From NCBI RefSeq assembly GCF_009755225.1, contig NZ_WQKZ01000003.1, positions 868,001-932,000 of the forward strand: a stretch of DNA of 64,000 nucleotides, given 5' to 3'. The translations under genes were made by a program, and so were the position numbers. The notes beneath the pieces are model-generated. The model searched no databases and had not been told where the DNA came from. It worked only from the letters and a program-made list of their open reading frames with translations. This document shows, one piece after another, positions 1 through 6,207 of the stretch (positions are counted from its first letter, which is position 1; every line of letters starts with the position of its first letter). This DNA is from Hymenobacter ginkgonis. Its GTDB lineage: Bacteria > Bacteroidota > Bacteroidia > Cytophagales > Hymenobacteraceae.

Positions 1-34
1 ACGAATCATTTTTATGCTTCACGACTTAGGCAAA

Positions 35-116
35 CGGCTGACCCCTTAATGGCAGCCGCTGGCCGGAACGGCTCTCCGCCGGGGCGCAAGTGCTCTGGCG
101 GACCGTTCCAAACCAG
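35..116. ncRNA. Two hairpins upstream of the Y RNA array, possibly the end of a further structured RNA
   Basis: Two stem-loops are visible. The first pairs CGGCTG (35-40) with CAGCCG (53-58). The second is a long rod: CTGG (59-62) with CCAG (113-116), GGAACGG (65-71) with CCGTTCC (103-109), TCCGCC (75-80) with GGCGGA (97-102), and a weak inner stem around a CAAG loop. The conserved TGCCGTAG motif of the following units is absent here. This could be the 3' end of a sixth unit or the terminator region of a gene that ends before the window. No coding signal was recognised. Pairing is direct observation; the role is unknown. Confidence 0.45.
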
Positions 117-131
117 TCCCCCTCCTTCCTT

Positions 132-246
132 TTCAGGTGCCGTTAGGTCGGCGTTACTTCGTGGTGGTCGGCGCAAGCCGCAGGGTTCGAATCCCATCGC
201 CGCCGCTTCGGGCGTGGCGAATACGCCAACTGCTTGTCGCTCTGAA
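132..246 (+). ncRNA. Y RNA-like unit A, with a partial tRNA-like domain
   Basis: The outer stem pairs TTCAGG (132-137) with TCTGAA (241-246). The 5' motif TGCCGTTAG (138-146) faces GCTTGTCGC (232-240). The inner stem pairs 146-153 with 224-231 (one C-A mismatch, one G-U). TTACTTCG (154/155-161) follows the inner stem. Inside there is a class II-type variable arm, CGGC-GCAA-GCCG (169-180), and a T-loop TTCGAAT (186-192) on a short GGG/CCC stem. An acceptor-like hairpin follows (198-204 with 211-219, GT bulge). No D arm is visible between the acceptor hairpin and the inner stem, so the tRNA mimic looks eroded. A T-run (247-251) follows. Identification as a YrlA-like Y RNA is inferred from layout and family knowledge. 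Confidence 0.65.
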
Positions 247-281
247 TTTTTGGTAGGAAATATTTACTGCATAAGGGTACT

Positions 282-425
282 TAGCGGGTGCCGTAGGCGG
301 GCCATACTTCGCAATTTGTTTCCGCAAGGAAGTGTAGGTTCGAGCCCTACCCCGGCGCGTGCGCCGGGTGGCGAAACTGGTAGACGCGCTTATCTATAAC
401 AGGCCCGTCGCTCGTTGCCCCGCTA
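282..425 (+). ncRNA. Y RNA-like unit B, mimicking a class II tRNA (tRNA-Leu type) in permuted order
   Basis: The outer stem pairs TAGCGGG (282-288) with CCCGCTA (419-425). The motif TGCCGTAG (289-296) faces GCTCGTTGC (410-418). The inner stem is eight pairs, 296-303 with 402-409. Inside, ATACTTCG (304-311) precedes tRNA parts in permuted order: a variable arm TTTCC-GCAA-GGAAG (319-332), then a T arm GTAGG-TTCGAGC-CCTAC (334-350). Next is a perfect 7-bp acceptor stem, CCCGGCG (351-357) with CGCCGGG (362-368), closed by CGTG. A D arm with GCG/CGC stem and the loop containing GG at 379-380 follows. No CCA and no 5-bp anticodon stem can be formed, so an ordinary or simply permuted tRNA is unlikely. 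The YrlA-type Y RNA topology fits best. Confidence 0.75.
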
Positions 426-435
426 CTTATTTTGG

Positions 436-581
436 CTGTTTGGGTGCCGTAGCCCGGCCATACTTCGCATTTCGATTGCCCAGGTCGCGGGTTCGAATCC
501 TGCTGGCTGCTACTGCGGTAGTGGCTGTAGCTCAGCTGGTAGAGCAGGATATGAAGGCCGGGCGCTTGTTGCCCCAAACAG
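436..581 (+). ncRNA. Y RNA-like unit C, mimicking a class I tRNA in permuted order
   Basis: The outer stem is nine perfect pairs, CTGTTTGGG (436-444) with CCCAAACAG (573-581). The motif TGCCGTAG (445-452) faces GCTTGTTGC (564-572). The inner stem is eight perfect pairs, 452-459 with 556-563, followed by ATACTTCG (460-467). Then come AGGTC (482-486, typical of a short variable loop) and a T arm GCGGG-TTCGAAT-CCTGC (487-503). A ten-pair acceptor stem, 504-513 with 518-527, is capped by TGCG and has four G-U pairs. The D arm is GCTC-AGCTGGTA-GAGC (530-545). This is the most complete unit. The acceptor end is sealed by a tetraloop and the anticodon end is fused to the long stem, as in the published YrlA architecture. 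Confidence 0.75.
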
Positions 582-591
582 TTTATTGCCC

Positions 592-673
592 AGGTGGAAG
601 AGGTGCCGTAGTGCAGCCTTACTTCGTTCTGAAAACGCCAAAACGGTTGGTCGATTTTCGCCTTTTTTCACCT
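592..673 (+). ncRNA. Y RNA-like unit D, minimal (no tRNA-like domain)
   Basis: The outer stem pairs AGGTGGAAGAGG (592-603) with 661-673, allowing one bulged T and two G-U pairs. TGCCGTAG (604-611) is fully conserved, while the facing 3' motif (650-660, GTCGATTTTCG) has diverged. The inner stem pairs CAGCC (614-618) with GGTTG (645-649). TTACTTCG (619-626) is retained, but the enclosed loop is only 26 nt and has no T arm, D arm or acceptor hairpin. A T-run follows at 675-680. This looks like a stem-only Y RNA, perhaps able to bind the Ro-type partner without a tRNA-like effector domain. Confidence 0.6.
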
Positions 674-681
674 GCTTTTTT

Positions 682-768
682 ACGCCGGATGCCGTAGGCT
701 TGCGCTACTCCGACCTGTCCCGTCGGGCCCGCTGGGCCCGTTGCGCAGGCCGCTCATTGCTCCGGTGT
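682..768 (+). ncRNA. Y RNA-like unit E, with a short non-tRNA domain
   Basis: The outer stem pairs ACGCCGGA (682-689) with TCCGGTGT (761-768), followed by TTTT. TGCCGTAG (690-697) faces GCTCATTGC (752-760). The inner stem is nine pairs, GGCTTGCGC (697-705) with GCGCAGGCC (743-751). CTACTCCG (705-712) is the local version of TACTTCG. The enclosed domain contains a GGGCCC-GCT-GGGCCC hairpin (725-739) instead of tRNA parts. Compensated stem sequences that differ from units B and C support selection on structure. It is the last unit before rtcB and may end the RNA transcript. Confidence 0.65.
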
Positions 769-780
769 TTTTAGGGCTTT

Positions 781-815
781 GCTAAGCGACGGTTAAAAAT
801 TAATTGTCGCTTGGC
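781..815 (+). promoter_or_regulatory. Hairpin in the rtcB leader
   Basis: GCTAAGCGAC (781-790) pairs over ten positions with GTCGCTTGGC (806-815), around an AT-rich loop. It sits between the last Y RNA-like unit and the rtcB start, 36 nt before the ATG. There is no T-run directly after it, so it may be a leader or processing hairpin rather than a terminator. Whether rtcB is co-transcribed with the RNA array cannot be told from sequence. Confidence 0.5.
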
Positions 816-850
816 AAGTGCTACACATTGATAATTAACCACTAAAACAA

Positions 851-2251
851 ATGGCTTCACAACTACGAGGCAACGACTTGCGGCAACTCGGTTTTCCCGA
901 AGGCCGCGCTATTGGGCTGGCGCTGGCGCAGTTACAGCGCAAAGAATTCAAACGCCTCTCACAAACCGACCAGCTGGAATTGCTAAAAACGATTCTGGCT
1001 AACCCTGGCAACTTCCTCACCGACCTGGCCTGGAGCCACGTGGCCGGGGCGTTGCTACCCCCTCCCTCGCGCCACATCAACCTGGTCGCCCGCAAGGAGT
1101 ACGCCACTTTCGGCGCCGAGCACATCGAGCAGGGCGCCATCCACCAAATGGAAACGGCCATGAAACTACCCGTAACCGTGGCCGGCGCGCTCATGCCCGA
1201 CGCTCACTTTGGCTATGGCCTGCCCATCGGCGGGGTGCTGGCCACCGACAACGCGGTGATTCCCTACGCGGTGGGGGTGGATATCGGCTGCCGTATGGCC
1301 TTGTCGGTGTTTGACTTACCCGCCAAATACCTGGGCCAGCGCACCCAGGAACTCCGCAAAATCTTGCTTGACAATACCCGCTTCGGCAGTGGCCGGGGCT
1401 GGGAGCGCGGGCAACGCCTCGACCACGCCGTGCTCGACCGCGACGAGTTTCAGGCGGTGCCGTTCTTGAAAAACAAGCACGCTGCGGCTTATGAGCAAAT
1501 TGGTACGTCGGGCTCCGGCAACCACTTTGTGGAATTCGGCCTAGTCGACATCACCGACCCGACCAACGACCTGGGCCTACCCCCCGGCCAGTACGTAGGC
1601 GTGCTATCGCACTCGGGCTCGCGGGGCCTGGGTGCTAGCGTGGCGCAGCACTACACCGGCCTGGCTAAGGACGTGTGCAAACTGCCTGCCGAAGCTGCCC
1701 ACCTTGCCTGGCTGGGCCTCGACACCGAGGCCGGCCAAGAGTATTGGGCCGCCATGACCTTGGCCGGTGACTACGCCTCGGCTTGCCACGAACAAATTCA
1801 CCGGCGCTTGGCCAAAGCCTTGGGCGAGAAGCCCTTGGCGAAGGTTGAAAACCACCACAACTTTGCCTGGAAGGAGCGCCTAGCCGATGGCCGCGAGGTT
1901 ATCACGCACCGCAAGGGCGCCACACCAGCGGGCCTGGGCGTGCTCGGCATCATTCCGGGCTCGATGACGGCGCCGGGCTTTATAGTGCGGGGTAGGGGGG
2001 TAACGGCTTCGCTGTCGTCGGCCTCGCACGGGGCGGGCCGGCTTATGTCGCGCACCCGTGCCAAGGCCGAAATTGGCGAAGCCGACGTGCGTCGCCACTT
2101 GGCCGCGCACGGCATCGAGCTCATCGGGGGCGGCCTCGACGAAGCGCCGATGGCCTACAAAGACATCCGCACCGTGATGGCTAGCCAGCAGGAATTAGTG
2201 GATGTGCTAGGTTCCTTTACGCCCAAAATCGTGCGGATGGACGGCGCGTAG
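851..2251 (+). CDS. rtcB: RtcB-type RNA-splicing ligase
   Basis: RtcB joins RNA ends carrying a 2',3'-cyclic phosphate or 3'-phosphate to a 5'-OH, using GTP and Mn2+. The 466-residue protein shows the family signatures in order: MPDAHFGYGLPIGG (115-128), GVDIGCRM (142-149, with metal-binding Asp144 and Cys147), GSGNHFVEFG (221-230), LSHSGSRG (252-259), ENHHNF (333-338), and SASHGAGR with His393 as the likely guanylylated histidine. It has an N-terminal stretch longer than that of E. coli RtcB. No RtcA cyclase gene is nearby. The gene follows the Y RNA-like array directly, matching the known rsr-yrl-rtcB association in other bacteria and suggesting a role in RNA repair or sealing of structured RNA. 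Confidence 0.95.
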   Translation: MASQLRGNDLRQLGFPEGRAIGLALAQLQRKEFKRLSQTDQLELLKTILANPGNFLTDLAWSHVAGALLPPPSRHINLVARKEYATFGAEHIEQGAIHQMETAMKLPVTVAGALMPDAHFGYGLPIGGVLATDNAVIPYAVGVDIGCRMALSVFDLPAKYLGQRTQELRKILLDNTRFGSGRGWERGQRLDHAVLDRDEFQAVPFLKNKHAAAYEQIGTSGSGNHFVEFGLVDITDPTNDLGLPPGQYVGVLSHSGSRGLGASVAQHYTGLAKDVCKLPAEAAHLAWLGLDTEAGQEYWAAMTLAGDYASACHEQIHRRLAKALGEKPLAKVENHHNFAWKERLADGREVITHRKGATPAGLGVLGIIPGSMTAPGFIVRGRGVTASLSSASHGAGRLMSRTRAKAEIGEADVRRHLAAHGIELIGGGLDEAPMAYKDIRTVMASQQELVDVLGSFTPKIVRMDGA

Positions 2252-2296
2252 TTCCGGGTAGTCAGCCAGATTGCAGGAAACGTTTTTAGTACGTAG

Positions 2297-2505
2297 TTCA
2301 GAATATTTCTGAATCTTGAAAAAGCTTTTTTAGAATATAATCATCAGGCCAGTAGTATCTTATAGAAATGCAAAATAGCTGGCTTAAAAATTTGTTCGGC
2401 TGGGCTAAATCCAGTCTACCGGCCAATTTCGTAAAAAAGGCAGGCTCATGAGAGCCGTGTTTTCATAGTGTGGAAAGCCCTTTGCCTTTGGCGGAGGGTT
2501 TTTTT
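2297..2505 (+). terminator. Intergenic region downstream of rtcB with a rho-independent terminator
   Basis: The 250 nt after rtcB are AT-rich. A near-immediate palindrome TTCAGAA-TAT-TTCTGAA lies at 2297-2313 and a small GGCTC/GAGCC hairpin at 2443-2456. The last element is a good terminator: CCCTTTGCC (2478-2486), a TTT loop, GGCGGAGGG (2490-2498) and a seven-T run. It would stop rightward transcripts just before the convergent MOSC gene. No open reading frame of interest is seen here. Confidence 0.7.
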
Positions 2506-3043
2506 ATGCCTTGGCGATTTCGGTGGGGGTAGGGAGCACCCGCACCGCGTCGCCCACCCGAATGGTGCCGCCTTGCGCAATGTGCGCCGTGAGGCCGCCG
2601 TGGCCGCGCATGGCGTTGTAGCCGCCAGGGCCCAATTCTTCCTCCATGCGTGAGCACGGGTGGCACTCGCCAGTGATGTCGAGCACCACCGATTCGCCAA
2701 TTTGTACTTGCCGGCCTTTGAGCGCCAGCAAGTTGAGGCCACTTACTACTAGGTTGCGCCGTAGGCGGCCGGGCGCTACTGGCCCATCGAGCCCCAGAAA
2801 GCCCGCTACCGCTGCCAAGTGCTCGTGCTGCACGAGGGTGAGCTGCCGCTTGCCGCCGGATTTGGGGCTGGCGTGGTCGCCGGCCAGGCGCGAGTCGGTA
2901 AGTACCTCGGCCTCAGGCACGGCCAGCAACTCGGCACGCCGGGCAGGTCGCAGGCCTATCCATTCGAGCTTGCCCTGTTGAGGGAGGGTAGCCAATAGCT
3001 GCGCGATGGTTGATTTGCTGTCGCCAAAAAAAGGAAATGCCAC
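2504..3043 (-). CDS. MOSC-domain protein
   Basis: A 179-residue protein of the MOSC superfamily, the C-terminal fold of molybdenum cofactor sulfurase. Family features are GDHASPKSGGKRQLTLVQ (about 55-72), the stretch ending in RRNLVVSGLNLLALKGRQ, and a GECHPCSRME motif (about 130-139) with the cysteine thought to carry sulfur. These stand-alone proteins are thought to deliver sulfur or handle Mo-cofactor-linked chemistry, but the exact substrate is unknown. No Mo-cofactor synthesis genes are nearby. It precedes a small membrane protein gene on the same strand, 35 nt away by start-stop distance, and could share a transcript with it. Confidence 0.8.
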   Translation of the reverse strand: MAFPFFGDSKSTIAQLLATLPQQGKLEWIGLRPARRAELLAVPEAEVLTDSRLAGDHASPKSGGKRQLTLVQHEHLAAVAGFLGLDGPVAPGRLRRNLVVSGLNLLALKGRQVQIGESVVLDITGECHPCSRMEEELGPGGYNAMRGHGGLTAHIAQGGTIRVGDAVRVLPTPTEIAKA

Positions 3044-3078
3044 GCTTTGATTTTTAGTTAATGATGAATAGTGGCCGC

Positions 3079-3543
3079 TTACAGCTCGTCGGGGGTGCCG
3101 TAGCCCTCCCGGATTTCGGGGTGGCTAATTTGCCCACCCAGGTTGCCAGCGCGCGCCAGCAGCCCAAAGCTGCCCGCCGCCCCGGCCAGCGTGAGCCACA
3201 CCAGCAGCCCGGCGCGGGCCGAGCGCTGCCGCAGTAATTGCAGGCTCAACAAAGCCAGTGTGCCGGTGCCTACCAGCACGTAGTAACCCAGCCGGGCCGC
3301 GTCGGCATGGTTATGAATAAGAGCTTGGCTTACCCGGGGCATATCCTTCACTACCCGGGCCGCGCCGGGCCCCGTGAGTTGCGCCGGCAGGCCCACGGCC
3401 ACGGCCACCACCAGCGCCCACAGCCCGGCCTCTATAATAGCCGCTTGCCGCCGAAGCTGGCCTGCTAGCAAGAGTAAGAGCCCCACGAGCGCCCCGAAAA
3501 TGGGCGCATGATTAAACAGAAGGTGCCAGTGGGCTTGGTTCAT
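3079..3543 (-). CDS. Small integral membrane protein, DUF2231-like
   Basis: A 154-residue protein with four predicted membrane segments (about 10-28, 36-56, 86-104 and 113-131). The first segment begins with HLLFNHAPIFG, as in DUF2231-like membrane proteins found in many Bacteroidota. A short polar tail follows. No catalytic motif or signal peptide is visible. It is upstream of the MOSC gene on the same strand. The biochemical function is unknown and the family name is only a resemblance. Confidence 0.65.
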   Translation of the reverse strand: MNQAHWHLLFNHAPIFGALVGLLLLLAGQLRRQAAIIEAGLWALVVAVAVGLPAQLTGPGAARVVKDMPRVSQALIHNHADAARLGYYVLVGTGTLALLSLQLLRQRSARAGLLVWLTLAGAAGSFGLLARAGNLGGQISHPEIREGYGTPDEL

Positions 3544-3712
3544 ACAAATAAAGAAGCAGGAAAGCTTTCAAAATGCGCTTTCACCGCCAGAAAATAACGG
3601 ATTCAAAAGTAGTACCGACTCAACCCGCTACCTCACTTTGCGTACAGATACGCAGCCTGGGCCATTCGGCTCACTCCTGCCGTCGTTTTTCTACACTTCT
3701 TTTTCTTTTCTT

Positions 3713-4378
3713 ATGGCTACGAAAGCCTCCCCCAAAACCGCCACTAAAACGGCCGAAAAGGGCGTTACCAAAATGGAAGGTGCCGGCCTTCCCCAAACTA
3801 ACGCTGCGGTGAATGTTCAGCCGCTGCTCAACCAGCAGCTCAAGGCTCCTGAGCCCATCCAGCGCTTTGGCACCGTGAGCCAGCGCCTGCCCGTAGTCTT
3901 GACCGACGAAGTACGCCTCGATAGCGTGAACATGCTCAACCAGTTGCTGGCCGATACTATGGTGCTGCGCGACCTGTATAAAAAGAGCCATTGGCAGGTA
4001 ATGGGTCCTACCTTTTACCAGCTGCATTTGTTGTTCGATGCGCACTACGAGAAGCAGTCGGAGCTAGTTGATACCATTGCCGAACGCATTCAGATGCTGG
4101 GTGGGGTAACGGTAGCGCTGGCTTTCGACGTGGCCGAGATGACGAGCATTCCACGTGCGCCCCGCGACCGCGAAGAAGTACCCGTGATGATTTCGCGCCT
4201 GCTGCAAGCCCACCAAATTATTCTCAAGCAGTGCCACGATATTGCCAAGCGCGCTGCCGATACCGGTGATGATGGCACCAATGACTTGGCCGTGAGTGAT
4301 GTAATGCGTGAAAACGAACAGGAAGTATGGTTCGTTTCCGAGCACTTGGTAGATGCGCCTCTCCTCCGCGCCCAGTAA
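3713..4378 (+). CDS. dps: Dps-family ferritin-like DNA-protection protein
   Basis: Dps forms a 12-subunit shell that stores iron using H2O2 and often coats DNA. The start at 3713 (MATKASPKTATK) is preferred over the upstream in-frame ATG because it gives the Lys-rich N-terminal tail typical of DNA-binding Dps. The product is 221 residues. The ferroxidase site is present: KKSHWQVMGPTFYQLH, then LFDAHYEKQSELVDTIAER with His, Asp and Glu ligands. The N-terminal extension of about 60 residues is longer than in E. coli Dps. The gene ends at the base of a very long perfect hairpin (4378-4461). Confidence 0.92.
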   Translation: MATKASPKTATKTAEKGVTKMEGAGLPQTNAAVNVQPLLNQQLKAPEPIQRFGTVSQRLPVVLTDEVRLDSVNMLNQLLADTMVLRDLYKKSHWQVMGPTFYQLHLLFDAHYEKQSELVDTIAERIQMLGGVTVALAFDVAEMTSIPRAPRDREEVPVMISRLLQAHQIILKQCHDIAKRAADTGDDGTNDLAVSDVMRENEQEVWFVSEHLVDAPLLRAQ

Positions 4379-4461
4379 GCACCCTCCTACCCCCTACTAC
4401 GCAACAAAGCCTGGCCACTACTGGCCAGGCTTTGTTGCGTAGTAGGGGGTAGGAGGGTGCT
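4378..4461. terminator. Perfect 40-bp inverted repeat, convergent terminator
   Basis: The left arm (4378-4417) and right arm (4422-4461) are exact reverse complements over 40 nt, separated by CTAC. The left arm begins on the last base of the dps stop codon. The element includes the genome-wide word CCTACCCCC/GGGGGTAGG. It lies between convergent genes (dps and the FAD monooxygenase), so it probably ends transcription from both sides. There is no strong U-run; the length of the perfect pairing is the unusual point. Confidence 0.75.
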
Positions 4462-4585
4462 ACTTCCCCAAAAATAGACAGTCTAGCTGCGGATTCGCTT
4501 GGGTAGGGTAGGGCTACGCTCGCAAGTTAGGAAGCGCGAAAATTACCGAGCTGCTACAGCAGCACTACGCCGGCCTTCTACTTTG

Positions 4586-6148
4586 TTAGTGCTCAAACCC
4601 CGAATCGCTAACAAACCAGCGAGCGGCAGCTTGTTCAAGTGCGTTGCAGTCTAGGTCGCTGTCAGCAGCCCAAGCAACAAACCCATCAGGGCGTATCAGT
4701 GCCGCGCGTAAGCTTAATTGCTCTTTTGCCCGGCCCGCCACATACTTAATTCGGTCGCTATAAGCACTTACCCAGGTTTTCAGGGCTGGGTTGCTAGCAA
4801 AATCAAGCAGTATGCCTTGGCCAGCGCGCATGAGTTCGCTCATCTTCGTGCCGTCTTCAAGCTCAAAGTTGGGAACGCTGTAGCCTACCAGCGGGTGGTC
4901 GCCCCCGAGGTGGTAATGCGTGAAAATGCCCCATACCCGCCCGGCCACATAGGTGGCCCCATCGCGCGTATTCATCAAGTCGCGGAAAATCGCCTGTAGC
5001 GCGCGGCTCTGGGGGCTTGGGCTCATAAGGGCAACCTGGGCGCGTGACCAATCCAGGACTTGTGCCCCAACGGGGTAGCGTTCGGTATAATAACTGTCCA
5101 GCAAACCTATCGGCGCTTGCCCCTGGATGGTGGCGGCGAGCTTCCAGCCTAAGTTCATCGCATCGCCCAGCCCAAGGTTAAGCCCTTGGCCACCCAGCGG
5201 CGAATGAATGTGCGCGGCATCGCCGGCCAGCAGTACCCGGCCGTTGCGGTAGGTAGTGGCTTGCCGGGCGCGGTCCGTCCACGTGGTTGCCGTATGCAGG
5301 GCGCTGATAGTCACATCGGTGCCCGAAATGCGGCGTAGCACTTCCTGTACGCGTTCGCGCGTGATGGGCTTTCCGGAAGTGTGAAACGCCCCGCCATCAA
5401 AATCCTGGAGTATGATGTAGCCGGGCTGCGACTGCAAGTACATTCCGGTTGACGTCAGGTTACGGCCTGGCTTAAGCTTTTCGGGGTCGGCGATGTCCAC
5501 TTTAGTTGTGTAGCCGGTAAATTCTGGCTCCGTCCCGGCAAATTCAAACCCGCCCACCTTGCGTACCACACTCCGGCTGCCATCGCACCCCACGAGCCAT
5601 TTGCCCTCAACAGATTGGCTACCTGCTTGAACGGTTACTCTATCCTCCGTTTGTTGAAAATCTGTAATGGCCAGCCCGCGCTCAATGGCTACCCCCAGGG
5701 CTTTGGCGCGGCGAGTGAGCACGGCTTCCAACTCCTCGAGCTCAGACATCAAACTGGTATCGGTTGAGCTTGGCAGGCGATACTTCCACTGGGAAGCGTC
5801 TATATCACCCTCCTGAAAGGGAATGCCGGCAAAATGCCCAACCTGCCGACGTGCCCCTTGCCCGGCATTTTGATGAGGATTTTTAAAGCGCTTGTGCAAC
5901 TCAAGCTCTTGCAGCAGCCCCCGGCGGTCCAGCGCTTCGATAGAAAGCGCATTAAGCCCGCGTATCCCGAATGGAAGTCGCTTCAAGGGCGACTGCGGAT
6001 TTTCTGCCTTTTCCAACAGCAGAACGGCACAGCTAGCTAAAGCTAGCTCACAGGCGAGGAACAGGCCTACCGGCCCCGCGCCGGAAATGATGACATCATA
6101 GGTAACCGGATGTTGGGTAGAGTCTTTGCTTTCCAGGGTAGCTTTCAT
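4586..6148 (-). CDS. FAD-dependent aromatic-ring-type monooxygenase
   Basis: A 520-residue flavoprotein of the p-hydroxybenzoate hydroxylase class, which uses NAD(P)H and O2 to hydroxylate aromatic or polyketide substrates. The Rossmann motif VIISGAGPVGLFLACELA is at about 20-37, the DG motif GCDGSRSVVRK at about 187-197, and the GD motif GRVLLAGDAAHIHSPLGGQG at about 303-322. A thioredoxin-like C-terminal region follows, as in the larger members of this class. An AraC-family regulator gene lies 59 nt upstream on the same strand, which suggests regulated or inducible expression. The substrate cannot be read from the sequence. Confidence 0.88.
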   Translation of the reverse strand: MKATLESKDSTQHPVTYDVIISGAGPVGLFLACELALASCAVLLLEKAENPQSPLKRLPFGIRGLNALSIEALDRRGLLQELELHKRFKNPHQNAGQGARRQVGHFAGIPFQEGDIDASQWKYRLPSSTDTSLMSELEELEAVLTRRAKALGVAIERGLAITDFQQTEDRVTVQAGSQSVEGKWLVGCDGSRSVVRKVGGFEFAGTEPEFTGYTTKVDIADPEKLKPGRNLTSTGMYLQSQPGYIILQDFDGGAFHTSGKPITRERVQEVLRRISGTDVTISALHTATTWTDRARQATTYRNGRVLLAGDAAHIHSPLGGQGLNLGLGDAMNLGWKLAATIQGQAPIGLLDSYYTERYPVGAQVLDWSRAQVALMSPSPQSRALQAIFRDLMNTRDGATYVAGRVWGIFTHYHLGGDHPLVGYSVPNFELEDGTKMSELMRAGQGILLDFASNPALKTWVSAYSDRIKYVAGRAKEQLSLRAALIRPDGFVAWAADSDLDCNALEQAAARWFVSDSGFEH

Positions 6149-6207
6149 GCCACAAAGTTCTGGAAAGTGCTCGCGCTAGGTTTGTACAAACACGACAAAA
6201 TCGTTGT

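Noticed and set aside
282..581. Functional circularly permuted tRNA genes
   Set aside because: No anticodon stem or CCA can be formed and the ends are fused to a long non-tRNA stem; the Y RNA layout explains all parts. Kept only as an alternative linked to RtcB.
49..774. Open reading frames of 110-120 codons on both strands across the RNA array
   Set aside because: They cross the paired RNA units, have no recognisable protein features, and the paired, repeated motifs explain the sequence better.
802..835. Sigma-54 promoter before rtcB, as in E. coli
   Set aside because: TTGGCA is present but the second half is at the wrong distance, and no RtcR gene is seen.
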